Positions 10,100 through 18,853 of a stretch of DNA of 64,000 bases are shown one piece after another. How positions within the stretch are numbered: the first letter of the stretch is position 1; the number at the start of each line of letters is the position of its first letter. Location: the NCBI RefSeq assembly GCF_003151255.1, contig NZ_CP029481.1:3410001-3474000 (forward strand). The letters run 5' to 3'. Below the pieces are notes generated by a model, which ran no database searches, had not been told where the DNA came from, and worked only from the letters and a program-made list of their open reading frames with translations. The translations under genes and the position numbers were made by a program. Origin of the DNA: Microvirga sp. 17 mud 1-3. Its GTDB lineage: Bacteria; Pseudomonadota; Alphaproteobacteria; Rhizobiales; Beijerinckiaceae.

Positions 10100-10720
10100 A
10101 TGAACCGCCTCCTCGTCCTCGCCCGTCACGGCCAGAGCGACTGGAACCTCAAGAACCTCTTCACGGGCTGGAAGGACCCGGGCCTCACGGATCTCGGCGT
10201 CGAGGAGGCCCGTGCAGCCGGCCGTCGTCTGAAGGAGATGGGCGTCCAGTTCGACATCGCCTTCACGTCCGACCTGTCGCGGGCGCAGCGCACCTGCCAG
10301 CTCATCCTCGACGAGATCGGCCAGCCGGACCTTCAGACGATCCGTGACCAGGCTCTCAACGAGCGCGATTACGGCGACCTGTCGGGCCTCAACAAGGACG
10401 ACGCCCGGGCCAAGTGGGGCGAGGAGCAGGTGCATCTCTGGCGCCGCTCCTACGACGTGCCTCCTCCCGGCGGCGAGAGCCTGAAGGACACGGTTGCCCG
10501 CGTCCTGCCCTATTACATGCGCGAGATCCTGCCCCGCGTCATGCGCGGCGAGCGCGTGCTGGTGGCCGCGCACGGCAACTCGCTGCGCGCCCTGGTGATG
10601 GTGCTCGACGGCCTCACGCCGGAGACGATCCCGTCCATGGAACTCGCCACCGGCGTCCCCCTGGTCTACACCCTCAACGCGGACACCACGGTCGAGGGCA
10701 AGAAGGTGCTCGAGGCATAA
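10100..10720 (+). CDS. gpmA: 2,3-bisphosphoglycerate-dependent phosphoglycerate mutase
   Basis: A 206-residue histidine phosphatase superfamily enzyme that interconverts 3- and 2-phosphoglycerate in glycolysis/gluconeogenesis. The phosphorylated histidine lies in ARHGQSDWN (H10), and the second histidine is in [21 protein letters not shown] and GGESLKDT are also diagnostic. It is shorter than the 250-residue E. coli GpmA, as is usual for alphaproteobacterial forms. The start has GGAG upstream. Confidence 0.95.
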   Translation: MNRLLVLARHGQSDWNLKNLFTGWKDPGLTDLGVEEARAAGRRLKEMGVQFDIAFTSDLSRAQRTCQLILDEIGQPDLQTIRDQALNERDYGDLSGLNKDDARAKWGEEQVHLWRRSYDVPPPGGESLKDTVARVLPYYMREILPRVMRGERVLVAAHGNSLRALVMVLDGLTPETIPSMELATGVPLVYTLNADTTVEGKKVLEA

Positions 10721-10746
10721 GCCGGCGGGTATCGCGTAACCCTTCT

Positions 10747-10892
10747 GTCATTCCGGGGCCGCGCAGCGGAGCCCGGAACCCATAAACACAAGTGTCTCAG
10801 AACAAGGCATCGCGGGAAACGCTGCGCCTTAACCTGCATCCTCAACGGTTATGGGTTCCGGGCCCACGCCATAGGCGTGTCCCGGAATGACG
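10747..10892. repeat. Palindromic intergenic repeat, copy C
   Basis: A 146-bp copy of the element at 1777-1922 with ends GTCATTCCGGGG and CCCGGAATGACG. It retains AACCCATAAACAC at the left and TTATGGGTTCCGGG at the right and the core CGCTGCGCCTTAACCTGCA. It lies between gpmA and the AraC-type regulator gene. Confidence 0.85.
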
Positions 10893-10957
10893 CGCAACGT
10901 CTCTCCTTTTTGCCGCCCGAATGATAAAAGGAAGCCGCGGGAAGAGAGAGCCAACGG

Positions 10958-11755
10958 GTGCAAAACCAGTTCAGGATGCTCCGATGCCGGATGCCCGGCG
11001 TGGAGGCGGTCGTCGCTGCGACGCGCCATAGTTTCGCGCGGCATACCCACGACCAGTATGGGATCGGCGTCATCGTGGACGGCGCTCAGACATCCGCAAG
11101 CGGGCGCGGCCCGGTGGAGGCCGGAGCGGGCGACGTCATCACGGTCAATCCCGGCGAGGTCCATGACGGCGCTCCCATCGGGGATGCGGGAAGGGCCTGG
11201 CGGATGCTTTACCTCGCCCCCGCCCTCGTGGCGGATCTCTGCCGCGATGTGAGCGACGGGCGGATCGTGCAAGGAGAGTTCTCCAATCCGGTCCTCACGG
11301 ATGCGCGACTGGCCGACCGGTTTCACCGGCTCTTTGCCTTGATGGTCCGGAACGACGGCGACGGGTTCGCCGAGGAAGAGCTTCTGCGTCTGGTGAGCGC
11401 AACTCTCGGAGCGCGCGTTACCACAGGCAATGCCGGCATCCTGCAGGCGATCGCCCGGGCACGCAGCCGGATCGACGACGATCCGTCTAGCTCCGTCACC
11501 CTGTCGGACTTGGCCCAAGAGGCAGGTTTGAGCCGCTTCCAGCTTCTGCGCGGCTTCGCGAAGGCTACGGGACTCACGCCCCATGCCTATCTGGTCCAGC
11601 GCCGGCTCCACCTGGCGCGGCGGCTCATTGGGGACGGCATTTCTCTCGTCGAGGCAGCGATCATGAGCGGCTTTGCGGACCAGAGCCACATGACGCGGGC
11701 GTTCCGGCGGAGCTACGGCCTCTCGCCCGGCGCCTATGCGGAAGCGGCCCGGTAG
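10958..11755 (+). CDS. AraC family transcriptional regulator
   Basis: A 265-residue regulator. The N-terminal cupin-like domain has RHTHDQYGIGVI and GDVITVNPGEVHDG, and the C-terminal region (about 165-262) has the two helix-turn-helix motifs, ending in the signature SGFADQSHMTRAFRRSYGLSPGAY. GTG at 10958 is the most upstream good start, and an ATG at 10976 is an alternative. The LysE-type exporter 93 bases downstream on the same strand is its likely target. Confidence 0.9.
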   Translation: MQNQFRMLRCRMPGVEAVVAATRHSFARHTHDQYGIGVIVDGAQTSASGRGPVEAGAGDVITVNPGEVHDGAPIGDAGRAWRMLYLAPALVADLCRDVSDGRIVQGEFSNPVLTDARLADRFHRLFALMVRNDGDGFAEEELLRLVSATLGARVTTGNAGILQAIARARSRIDDDPSSSVTLSDLAQEAGLSRFQLLRGFAKATGLTPHAYLVQRRLHLARRLIGDGISLVEAAIMSGFADQSHMTRAFRRSYGLSPGAYAEAAR

Positions 11756-11848
11756 CGGCCCCGCAATTTCCTTCAAGACGGCTGCCGTATCCTGTCGCCA
11801 GACTGATCGGGCTTCACTCTGAACGCCTCTCTGACGCGAGCAAGCCCG

Positions 11849-12460
11849 ATGAGCCTCGAATTCCTGATCACGTCCCTGATCGTCATCGCCTCGCCCGGGA
11901 CGGGTGCCCTCTACACCCTGGCGACCGGCCTCTCACGCGGCCCGCGTGCCAGCCTTGTCGCGGCTTTCGGGTGCACCCTGGGGATCGTCCCGCACATGCT
12001 GGCCGCGATCCTCGGCCTCGCGGCGCTGCTGCATGCGAGCGCCCTCGCGTTTCAGCTCCTGAAATACGGGGGCGTCGCCTATCTGCTCTACATGGCATGG
12101 GACGCCTGGCGGGAGCACGGCGCCCTGCGCGTGCAGGAAAATGTCGACGCAGTCTCCGCCCGACAGATCGTCGCCCGGGCGATCCTGATCAACATCCTCA
12201 ACCCGAAGCTGTCGATCTTCTTCCTCGCGTTCCTGCCGCAATTCGTCTCCGCCGGGGAGCCACACCCGCTCGTGCGGATGCTGCTGCTCAGCGGTGCCTT
12301 TATGCTCCTGACCTTCGCGGTCTTCGCAGGCTACGGCCTGTTCGCCGCCGCCATGCGCCGGCACATGGTGTCGCGCCCACGGGCTATGGCGTGGATGCGC
12401 CGCAGCTTCGCGGCGGCGCTCGTCGGGCTCGGGGCGAAGCTGGCACTGGCCGAGCGCTGA
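11849..12460 (+). CDS. LysE/RhtB family exporter
   Basis: A 203-residue inner-membrane protein with about six helices and the family signature near the N-terminus (SLIVIASPGTGALYTLATGLSRGPRASLVAAFGC, positions about 10-43) and a central INILNPKLSIFFLAFLPQF. The family exports amino acids or related solutes. The upstream AraC regulator suggests an inducible efflux pair; the substrate cannot be told. The gene ends four bases from the convergent DUF2076 gene. Confidence 0.9.
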   Translation: MSLEFLITSLIVIASPGTGALYTLATGLSRGPRASLVAAFGCTLGIVPHMLAAILGLAALLHASALAFQLLKYGGVAYLLYMAWDAWREHGALRVQENVDAVSARQIVARAILINILNPKLSIFFLAFLPQFVSAGEPHPLVRMLLLSGAFMLLTFAVFAGYGLFAAAMRRHMVSRPRAMAWMRRSFAAALVGLGAKLALAER

Positions 12461-12464
12461 CGCC

Positions 12465-13178
12465 CTAGATCCAGTCGCCCTGATCCTCGCCGTCGCCCAT
12501 GTCCCAATCGTCCTCGGGCGGAGCGCCATTGTCCTGCTGGCCGGGATAGAGCGCGTCGGTGATGCTCGCATTGCCCGAATCCGCGCTGGGCGTGTTGTCG
12601 AGCCCCGCGAGGGCCGACTTGTCGCCGAGTGCGCTGCCGGCCGCCGCCCCCGCGCCGCCGAAGGCATGCGACAGGGCATTGGCGATCATCATGCCGCCGG
12701 CGACACCGGCCGCGGTCGAAAGCGCGCCCTGCAGAAAGCCGCCACCCCGCTGCATGCCGCCGCCCCATGGGCCCGGAGCGCCGGCGCCCATCATGCCGCC
12801 CTGCGGCCCACCGAAGGCCGGAGGTTCCGGTTGCGGCTGGCCCCAGGGCGAGGCCTGGCGCGGCGGTTCGCGATAGGAAGGCTCGGAGGGCCGGGGTGCG
12901 CCGCCGCCGAAGATGCTGGATAGGAAGCCACCCTGTTGCTGCTGCGGCTGGCGCCGTTCAGCCTCCAGCTCGGCACCCAGGGCCTCGTTGTCGGCCTGGA
13001 GCTTGGCGAGGGCCTGCTCCTGCACGAAGACCGCCTGCGCCATGGCGTAGGGTGCGTAAGGCTGCCGACGGACGCATTCGGCGATATAGGCCTCCGCCTC
13101 GGGGTCGCGGGGTTGGTTCGCAACCTGCTCCAGGCGGCGGAAAATATCGGCGATGACCTGACGTTCCTGGTCGTTCAT
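12465..13178 (-). CDS. DUF2076 family protein
   Basis: A 237-residue protein. The N-terminal 85 residues are helical and charged (MNDQERQVIADIFRRLEQ, typical for DUF2076), followed by a Gln stretch, a Gly/Pro-rich low-complexity middle, and a Gly/Ala hydrophobic segment (LSTAAGVAGGMMIANALSHAF), then an acidic tail. DUF2076 has been described as periplasmic sensor-like, but no signal peptide is visible here. I can assign only the family. The gene stands alone, convergent with the LysE gene. Confidence 0.85.
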   Translation of the reverse strand: MNDQERQVIADIFRRLEQVANQPRDPEAEAYIAECVRRQPYAPYAMAQAVFVQEQALAKLQADNEALGAELEAERRQPQQQQGGFLSSIFGGGAPRPSEPSYREPPRQASPWGQPQPEPPAFGGPQGGMMGAGAPGPWGGGMQRGGGFLQGALSTAAGVAGGMMIANALSHAFGGAGAAAGSALGDKSALAGLDNTPSADSGNASITDALYPGQQDNGAPPEDDWDMGDGEDQGDWI

Positions 13179-13287
13179 GGCAAACCTCCTTCGCGCGTCT
13201 TATGCGCCGGACGAGATGTATGCACGGCCAGGGGCTTTTTTAGGGGCGCGGCGACGCGGCTGCCCCGCGTTCACGGAAGCTTGAGCG

Positions 13288-15282
13288 TCAGGCGGCCCTG
13301 ACGCTCTCCAGGAACTGGCCGATCTCGGCCCCCAGACGCTCCGCCTGCCGCTCCAGCGCCACCGAGAGATCGGCGACCGATTGGGCGGCCTCGAGGGAAT
13401 GCACGGCGACCGATTCCGTGGTCCGGATCGCCGCAGCGCCGGCCTGCGCCTCGCTGGAGACCTGAGACACCGAGCGGGCGATTTCAGAGACTGCCGCGGT
13501 CTGCTGGCCAACGGCCACGGCCACGGCCGAAACCACCGAAGCGAGATCTTCCACGCTGCCTTGGACGCTGCCGAGAGCCCCGAGAGTGTTGCGTGAGGCT
13601 TCCTGCACGGCCTCGATCTGGCGTGCGATCTCCTCGGTCGCCCGCGTGGTCTGCGCCGCGAGGGTCTTGACCTCGGATGCCACCACGGCGAAGCCCTTGC
13701 CGGCCTCGCCCGCGCGCGCCGCCTCGATGGTGGCGTTAAGTGCGAGAAGGTTGGTCTGGGCCGCAATGGAACGGATCAGCCCCGCCACCTCGTCGATCTG
13801 CGAGGTTGCGGCCGACAGAGCCGCCATGCTGCCGGAGGCGCCGCGCGCTTCCGCAACCGCCTTCTCGGAGGCCTGGGCGGAGGCGTTCGTCTGGGCCGCC
13901 ACCTCGGCCAGGGAATGATCGAGCTCCTCGGCAGCGCTCGCCACGGCCGAGACATTCACGGACGCCCGGTTCGTGGAATCGCCTGCAACTTGAGCCTGCT
14001 GCGTCACGTGATGGGCCGAGCCCTGGAGCTGGCCCGCAGCGGCGGCCAGCTCTCCCGAGGCCTGCCGGACCTCCGCCAGGATCTGCTCCACGGATGCGTC
14101 GAAGGCCGCAATTGCCGACGCGATGGCGCCCGCGCGCTCGGCCTCAAAGGAAGCCGTCCGTTCGCGCTCGCCCGTCAGCCGCTCGCGCTCGCGGGCATTG
14201 TCGCGGAACACCAGGACCGTGCGGGCCATGGCGCCGATCTCATCCGCAGCCTTGGTCGAGGGGATTTCGGCCATAGCGTCTCCGTCCGCGAGGCGCTGCA
14301 TGGCCTGCTGCAGGCGGGTGAGCGGAAGCGATATGGAGCGTCCGACAAGCAGCATGAGAACGAGGCCAATCGCGAGGGTGCCGCCCATGACCCAGAGCAG
14401 AACCGTGAAGGTCTGCTGCTGTGAGGCGTCCAGCTGCGCATCGGCCCGTTCGGATTCGGCCCGGACCTTTGCGAGGAGCTGTTCCAGCGTCGGCACGAGG
14501 AGCTCGAACTGCCCCATCAGATGCTCGCTTTCGCCCGAAACCTTCTGTTCGAGCTCGGACCAGTCCGCGAAGGCCTTGGCATAGGCCGTGCCGGCCTCCT
14601 CGATGGCGGGCTTGGCTTCGGCCGAATCTTCGCCGAGGCGACCCACGGTGCGGGAGAAGCGGCCCTGCTCCACATCGAAATTGCCGAGGATCGTGGTGTC
14701 CTCGAGGGAGCCGCGGGCGCGGGCTTCCTGGACGAACATGCCGAGGGCCGCAGCCCACAGGCGCTGGCCCATCGGATCGTCGCTGCTGGCGAGGGGCCGC
14801 ACGAGCTTCTCGAGTTCGGACTGCGCCTTCAGAAGCTCGCCCCGTGCGCCCTGGTCGGCTTGGTAGCCGATCTGGACATAGAGGCTGTCGAGGATCCGGG
14901 CCTGCTGAACGAGGCCGGTCGCCCGCTGGACGAGGTCTGCCACCTCGGCTCCGACCAGGGCTGCCCCCGGCGCCGCGTTCATGGCGACGAGTTGCTCCAC
15001 GAGAGCGTTATGCTGGTCCGAGAAGGCCTGGCTCAGATGGCCGAGGCGCGAGGAGGTCCATTCCCGCGCCGTGACCTTGAGGGCATCAGCCCGGACCCGG
15101 AACTGGTAGGCCTTGTCGGCCAGCGCCCCATAGGTCTGCTGAGCCTCCAGCGCCCGCTCCACCTCCAGACGTCCGTTCTGGAAGACCGCCGCAACAATTC
15201 CAAACCCGGCGATCATCACGACGCTGAGCGCAGCGACACGCACCCGAACCGACGGCCACCGCAAACGAGCAAAAAGCCTCAT
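13288..15282 (-). CDS. Methyl-accepting chemotaxis protein
   Basis: A 664-residue transmembrane chemoreceptor. TM1 is at about 16-35, the periplasmic all-helical sensor at 36-290, TM2 at 291-314, HAMP at 315-370, and the signalling domain at about 420-655. The hairpin tip is [20 protein letters not shown], which contacts CheA/CheW. No C-terminal CheR-binding pentapeptide is present. GGAGGTG six bases before the ATG fixes the start at 15282. The ligand is unknown, and no other chemotaxis gene is in the window. Confidence 0.95.
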   Translation of the reverse strand: MRLFARLRWPSVRVRVAALSVVMIAGFGIVAAVFQNGRLEVERALEAQQTYGALADKAYQFRVRADALKVTAREWTSSRLGHLSQAFSDQHNALVEQLVAMNAAPGAALVGAEVADLVQRATGLVQQARILDSLYVQIGYQADQGARGELLKAQSELEKLVRPLASSDDPMGQRLWAAALGMFVQEARARGSLEDTTILGNFDVEQGRFSRTVGRLGEDSAEAKPAIEEAGTAYAKAFADWSELEQKVSGESEHLMGQFELLVPTLEQLLAKVRAESERADAQLDASQQQTFTVLLWVMGGTLAIGLVLMLLVGRSISLPLTRLQQAMQRLADGDAMAEIPSTKAADEIGAMARTVLVFRDNARERERLTGERERTASFEAERAGAIASAIAAFDASVEQILAEVRQASGELAAAAGQLQGSAHHVTQQAQVAGDSTNRASVNVSAVASAAEELDHSLAEVAAQTNASAQASEKAVAEARGASGSMAALSAATSQIDEVAGLIRSIAAQTNLLALNATIEAARAGEAGKGFAVVASEVKTLAAQTTRATEEIARQIEAVQEASRNTLGALGSVQGSVEDLASVVSAVAVAVGQQTAAVSEIARSVSQVSSEAQAGAAAIRTTESVAVHSLEAAQSVADLSVALERQAERLGAEIGQFLESVRAA

Positions 15283-15489
15283 TGCCCGCACCTCCGCACA
15301 TTGTACGGTCGGCACAATGTCGCCCAATTCGTTAACAGTGACTTAGCGTAAAGAAATGCTCTTCTTTCAAGACGAAAGTATTACGCGTCGAAACTCTTTG
15401 AGAGCACGCCTAAAGCCAGAGAAGATCGCCGCATCGATAGCCGGCAATCCATCCATTGCTTGATGTCACCTACTGGCTCGGACATTCGT

Positions 15490-16071
15490 TTACCCGTCCA
15501 CGAGACCAAGTGCCCGCATATGGGCCACGGCCTGGGGTGCAATCTCCGCAAGGGCAGCAAGCGGCTGCCAGGATGCCTGCTCCACCTCGGCGAGGTCCGG
15601 CCGCAGGCTTGCGTTGCGTGGCGCCCGCATGACGTAGCGGATGTCGTGATGCCAGTGCTCGGGCTCACCCTTCTGCGGTCGCGCCGGGATGAGGTGGCTG
15701 TCGATGTCGATGGGCAGCCCCGCCTCCCCGTGCCAGGGGTCGAGGACGATATCCGCAAGGCCTGTCTCCTCGACGGCCTCCCGCAGGGCTGACGCCTCGA
15801 GGGCCTCAGGCGCTTCGTAATGCCCGCCGGGCTGGAGCCAGCGCCCCAGGGAGCGATGGCGGATGAGGAGGCTCTGCCGGCCCGCCTCATCGAGGATCAG
15901 CGCCGAGGTCGTCACGTGGCCCGGAAAGGAGCTGCGGGAATGAATGTCCTCACCCTGCGCGATCTGACGCCGCAGCAGGCCATGGTCCTCGGCCGGGCGC
16001 CCGAACCGCGCCGCATGGGCGTCGAGAAGGCCAAGAACCCTCTGCCGGAACGCCGCCGGATCGAAAAGCAT
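15490..16071 (-). CDS. Nudix hydrolase
   Basis: A 193-residue hydrolase of nucleoside diphosphate-linked compounds. The Nudix box fits GX5EX7REUXEEXGU exactly, running from GHYEAPEALEAS to REAVEETGL, so the metal-binding glutamates are present. HHDIRYVMRAP and the N-terminal DGLLRRQ-type segment resemble a family often annotated as NUDIX of unknown substrate. The start at 16071 gives MLFDPAAF; in-frame ATGs at 16086 and 16116 are less likely. The gene stands alone. Confidence 0.88.
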   Translation of the reverse strand: MLFDPAAFRQRVLGLLDAHAARFGRPAEDHGLLRRQIAQGEDIHSRSSFPGHVTTSALILDEAGRQSLLIRHRSLGRWLQPGGHYEAPEALEASALREAVEETGLADIVLDPWHGEAGLPIDIDSHLIPARPQKGEPEHWHHDIRYVMRAPRNASLRPDLAEVEQASWQPLAALAEIAPQAVAHMRALGLVDG

Positions 16072-16189
16072 CGTGCACCCTCGCATGGAATCGGATCGGC
16101 TCCTGCCGGAGCCCACCTATCTTCGAGGATCCGTCCGCGAAGAGCACCGGGCCGGGTGCGTCATCCAACGGTTTTTGCGCTCTCCGCCA

Positions 16190-16921
16190 TCAATGGGCCG
16201 GCGCTCTCGGCATGCCCGTGACCTGAGCGGCCGGCTCCTCGCTGAGCCAGCGATAGAGGATCCCGCCCAGCGCTCCGCCCAGGAGCGGCGCGACCCAGAA
16301 CAGCCAGAGCTGCGCCAGCGCCCAGCCGCCGACGAACAAAGCCGGGCCGGTGCTGCGGGCCGGGTTCACGGACGTGTTGGTGATCGGGATGCCGACCAGG
16401 TGGATGAGCGTGAGGGCGAGCCCGATGGCGATGGGCGCAAAGCCCACCGGCGCCTTGCCGTGGGTGGCTCCCATGATGATGAACAGGAACATCATGGTCA
16501 GCACCACCTCGGCGACGAGGCCCGAGACCAGGGTATAGCCGCCGGGAGAGTGCTCGCCGTAGCCGTTGGCCGCAAAGCCCTTGGCGAGATCGAAGCCCGG
16601 CGCGCCGCGCGCGATGACATAGAGCACCGCCGCCGCCACGATGGCGCCGACCACCTGGGCGATGACATAGGGCGCGATGTCCTTCGCCGGGAAGCGCCCG
16701 CCTGCCGCGAGACCGACCGTGACGGCCGGGTTGAGGTGGCAGCCGGAGATATGGCCGATGGCATAGGCCATGGTGAGCACGCTCAGGCCGAAGGCGAGCG
16801 CGACCCCGAGCAGCCCGATGCCGACCTGCGGGAAGGCCGCGGAAATCACGGCGCTGCCGCACCCGGCAAAGGTCAGCCAGAAGGTGCCGACGGCCTCGGC
16901 AGTATATTTACGGAAGTCCAT
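16190..16921 (-). CDS. aqpZ: Aquaporin Z
   Basis: A 243-residue water channel with six membrane helices and two half-helices carrying NPA motifs ([10 protein letters not shown] and [13 protein letters not shown]). His and Arg of the selectivity filter are present, and the Cys before the first NPA region is as in AqpZ, so water rather than glycerol is the likely solute. GGAGG lies just before the ATG. A 324-base gap precedes it. Confidence 0.96.
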   Translation of the reverse strand: MDFRKYTAEAVGTFWLTFAGCGSAVISAAFPQVGIGLLGVALAFGLSVLTMAYAIGHISGCHLNPAVTVGLAAGGRFPAKDIAPYVIAQVVGAIVAAAVLYVIARGAPGFDLAKGFAANGYGEHSPGGYTLVSGLVAEVVLTMMFLFIIMGATHGKAPVGFAPIAIGLALTLIHLVGIPITNTSVNPARSTGPALFVGGWALAQLWLFWVAPLLGGALGGILYRWLSEEPAAQVTGMPRAPAH

Positions 16922-17245
16922 GCGATCCTCCCTCCATGGACGCGCCGGCGCAGCGCCGGAGGAGGAAGGAATTCGGCCTTTCCCGGATTCTGGCGCGACG
17001 ATTCTGCGGCGACAGTCACACGGTTTCCTGGCAGCACGGCTCGACCGGAGCCTTTCGGAACCCCGCCCCGGGCGCTGCCTGCCGTCCGGACGGGCCTACG
17101 AGCCGCGACGCAGGGATCCGGCGCGGCCAGGAGAGCATATCAAATCGCCGCGCACAGACAAGGAAACCGGCTTGGCCGCGCCGTTTCCTGGTGGTGTGGA
17201 CGAGGTGCTCCGGGGCCAGGCGCGGAACTGCCCGGAAGGCTCGGC
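16922..17245. other. 324-base gap between aqpZ and the coiled-coil gene
   Basis: The gap contains the aqpZ ribosome site at its left end and a terminator-like hairpin (17150-17188) for the gene to the right. I see no ORF with coding character and no clear promoter; the aqpZ promoter should lie here. Confidence 0.6.
17150..17188 (-). terminator. Probable terminator of the coiled-coil gene
   Basis: Read on the minus strand, GGAAAC-GGC/GCC-GTTTCC form a 9-bp stem with one bulge (arms 17180-17188 and 17162-17171), followed by TTGTCTG. It lies about 60 bases beyond the gene's stop. Confidence 0.5.
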
Positions 17246-18757
17246 CTATTCGGCGTCGGAGGATTTCAGCGGCCTCACATTGGTCGCGGCCTCGCCTTCC
17301 TCCTCTTCCGGGAGAGGCTCGTCCTCGGCCGTGTCGAGGCGCGTCTTCTTGCGCAGGGATACGTACTTCTTCTGGATCTTGACGCGGCTCTCGCGGGCAA
17401 TCTCCAGGGCGCCCTGGACGAGGGAGCGCTCGGCCTTCTCGTTCTGAAGTTCCTCGGTCAGGCGGCGATTGGCGGATTCGAGGATGCTGCGGTCCTGCTC
17501 GAAGCGCTTGGTGAGCTGGTCGATCCGCTCGGACAGGCTCGCGACCTTGTTGTCGGCGCTCTCGATCTGGAAGTCCTTGGCCGCGATGGCCTTGTTCAGC
17601 ATCTCGACCCGCTCCTGCAGCTCGATGCGCGAGCGCTGGAGCTCGTTGACCATGGCGACCTGCCGCTCGACCTCCTGCTGGGTGGCCTCCAGGCGCCGTT
17701 CCACCGTGTTTTTCTCGATGGTGGTCTCCTTGAGGCCGCGCTCGACGCCGCGCAGGGCCTCGTTCTTGTCGCGCAGCTGGTCGCGGGTATGGGCCAGGAT
17801 CTTGTCGGTCGCGGTGAGGCGCGAGTTGAGGCCTTCGATCTTCATGTCGAGGGCGGAGAGATCCGTCTGATGGGCCGAGCGCTCGGAATCGAGCTGGGTC
17901 TCCAGCCGCTGGCGCAGGACCTGCTCGCTCATGAGCTTGGTTTCCAGCTCCGAGGCGCGCTGGCGGGTCGCCTCGAGCTGGGTTTCCAGCTCGCCGTAGC
18001 GGTTGGTGAGGCTCGACAGGCGGTAGTTCTGCTCCTCCGCCACCTTCTGGAGCCGCTTCACCTCGTGATCCAGCAGGCCGTTGCGCTCGCGGGTCTCGAT
18101 CAACTCGCGCTCGGCCCGGGCGACGGTCTGGTCCGCCTCCTGGGCTTCGAGCCGCAGGGCCTGGTTCTCTTCCGTAATGCTCCGGGCGCGCTCGGTCTCG
18201 ATGGTGAGCTGGTTCTCCAGATCCGCGACGATGGCCTCCTTGTCCTTCACGTTGAGGCGCAGGTCCTCGAGGAAGGAATCCTGCTCGCGCACCCTGGTCT
18301 CCGCCTTGCGAAGCTGCGAGATGGTGGCCGAGAGATCGTCGGTCATCCGCGCCTGGGCATTGGACAGCTCGGACAGCTCCCGCCGGAGCTGGGCGGTGGT
18401 GTCGGTTTCCTGGCGCAGCACCGCTTCGGTTTCCAGAAGCCGTGACTGAAGCTGCGGATAGGCGCGGATCAATTCGCTCACCGGCTCGCTCAGGAGGGCG
18501 AAATCGTCCTTGAGGCTGCGGAGTTCCTCCAGCCGGTCGATCATGTTGGCGAAGCGGACCCGGATCAGCTCGTTCTTCTGGCCGACGGAATCGAGGGCGC
18601 CGTTGGGGCGTACGAAGGCGGGCTCCTCCCGGGCGGCCGCGGGAGCCTGCTCCTTCGGCTCGGCCTGCCCCTGCGGTAGGCTCACCACCGGCTCTTCGGC
18701 CGCCTCTTCGGCCTTCTTCCCGAAACGGTTCTTGAAAGGCATCCACCCGGATGACAT
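17246..18757 (-). CDS. Long coiled-coil protein, crescentin-like
   Basis: About 503 residues. A short N-terminal stretch rich in Lys/Phe (MPFKNRFGKK) and a Pro/Glu linker precede a nearly unbroken alpha-helical coiled coil from about 80 to 470 with strong heptads (many ELRSL, LEDLRL, LETQLEATRQ units), then a basic patch (KIQKKYVSLRKK) and an acidic tail. The layout (basic head, long rod, short tail) is that of crescentin and related bacterial intermediate-filament-like proteins, but long coiled coils look alike, so the function is inference only. No ATPase head (so not SMC). The start at 18757 follows AGAGGGA; an ATG at 18784 is possible. See the leader structure. Confidence 0.7.
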   Translation of the reverse strand: MSSGWMPFKNRFGKKAEEAAEEPVVSLPQGQAEPKEQAPAAAREEPAFVRPNGALDSVGQKNELIRVRFANMIDRLEELRSLKDDFALLSEPVSELIRAYPQLQSRLLETEAVLRQETDTTAQLRRELSELSNAQARMTDDLSATISQLRKAETRVREQDSFLEDLRLNVKDKEAIVADLENQLTIETERARSITEENQALRLEAQEADQTVARAERELIETRERNGLLDHEVKRLQKVAEEQNYRLSSLTNRYGELETQLEATRQRASELETKLMSEQVLRQRLETQLDSERSAHQTDLSALDMKIEGLNSRLTATDKILAHTRDQLRDKNEALRGVERGLKETTIEKNTVERRLEATQQEVERQVAMVNELQRSRIELQERVEMLNKAIAAKDFQIESADNKVASLSERIDQLTKRFEQDRSILESANRRLTEELQNEKAERSLVQGALEIARESRVKIQKKYVSLRKKTRLDTAEDEPLPEEEEGEAATNVRPLKSSDAE

Positions 18758-18764
18758 TGCCGAT

Positions 18765-18808
18765 CCCTCTGACCCGGAACTCATTCCGGGCTCTTTTACC
18801 TCAGAGGG
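18765..18808 (-). promoter_or_regulatory. Leader hairpin covering the ribosome site of the coiled-coil gene
   Basis: On the minus strand, CCCTCTGA (18808-18801) can pair with TCAGAGGG (18772-18765), which contains the Shine-Dalgarno sequence, and CCCGGAA (18790-18784) pairs with TTCCGGG (18779-18773) inside it, with a TGAG loop and a 10-base bulge. All 15 pairs are Watson-Crick. This would hide the ribosome site of the 18757 start. It could be a thermosensor-like or other translational control, or simply a stable leader. Confidence 0.4.
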
Positions 18809-18853
18809 GGCCGATACGGAAACGAAATTTCGTTACGAAATCTTGTCGCAGGG

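Noticed and set aside
16073..18445. 790-residue plus-strand open frame
   Set aside because: It runs antisense over aqpZ and the coiled-coil gene; the composition changes at the gap between them and no domain is seen.
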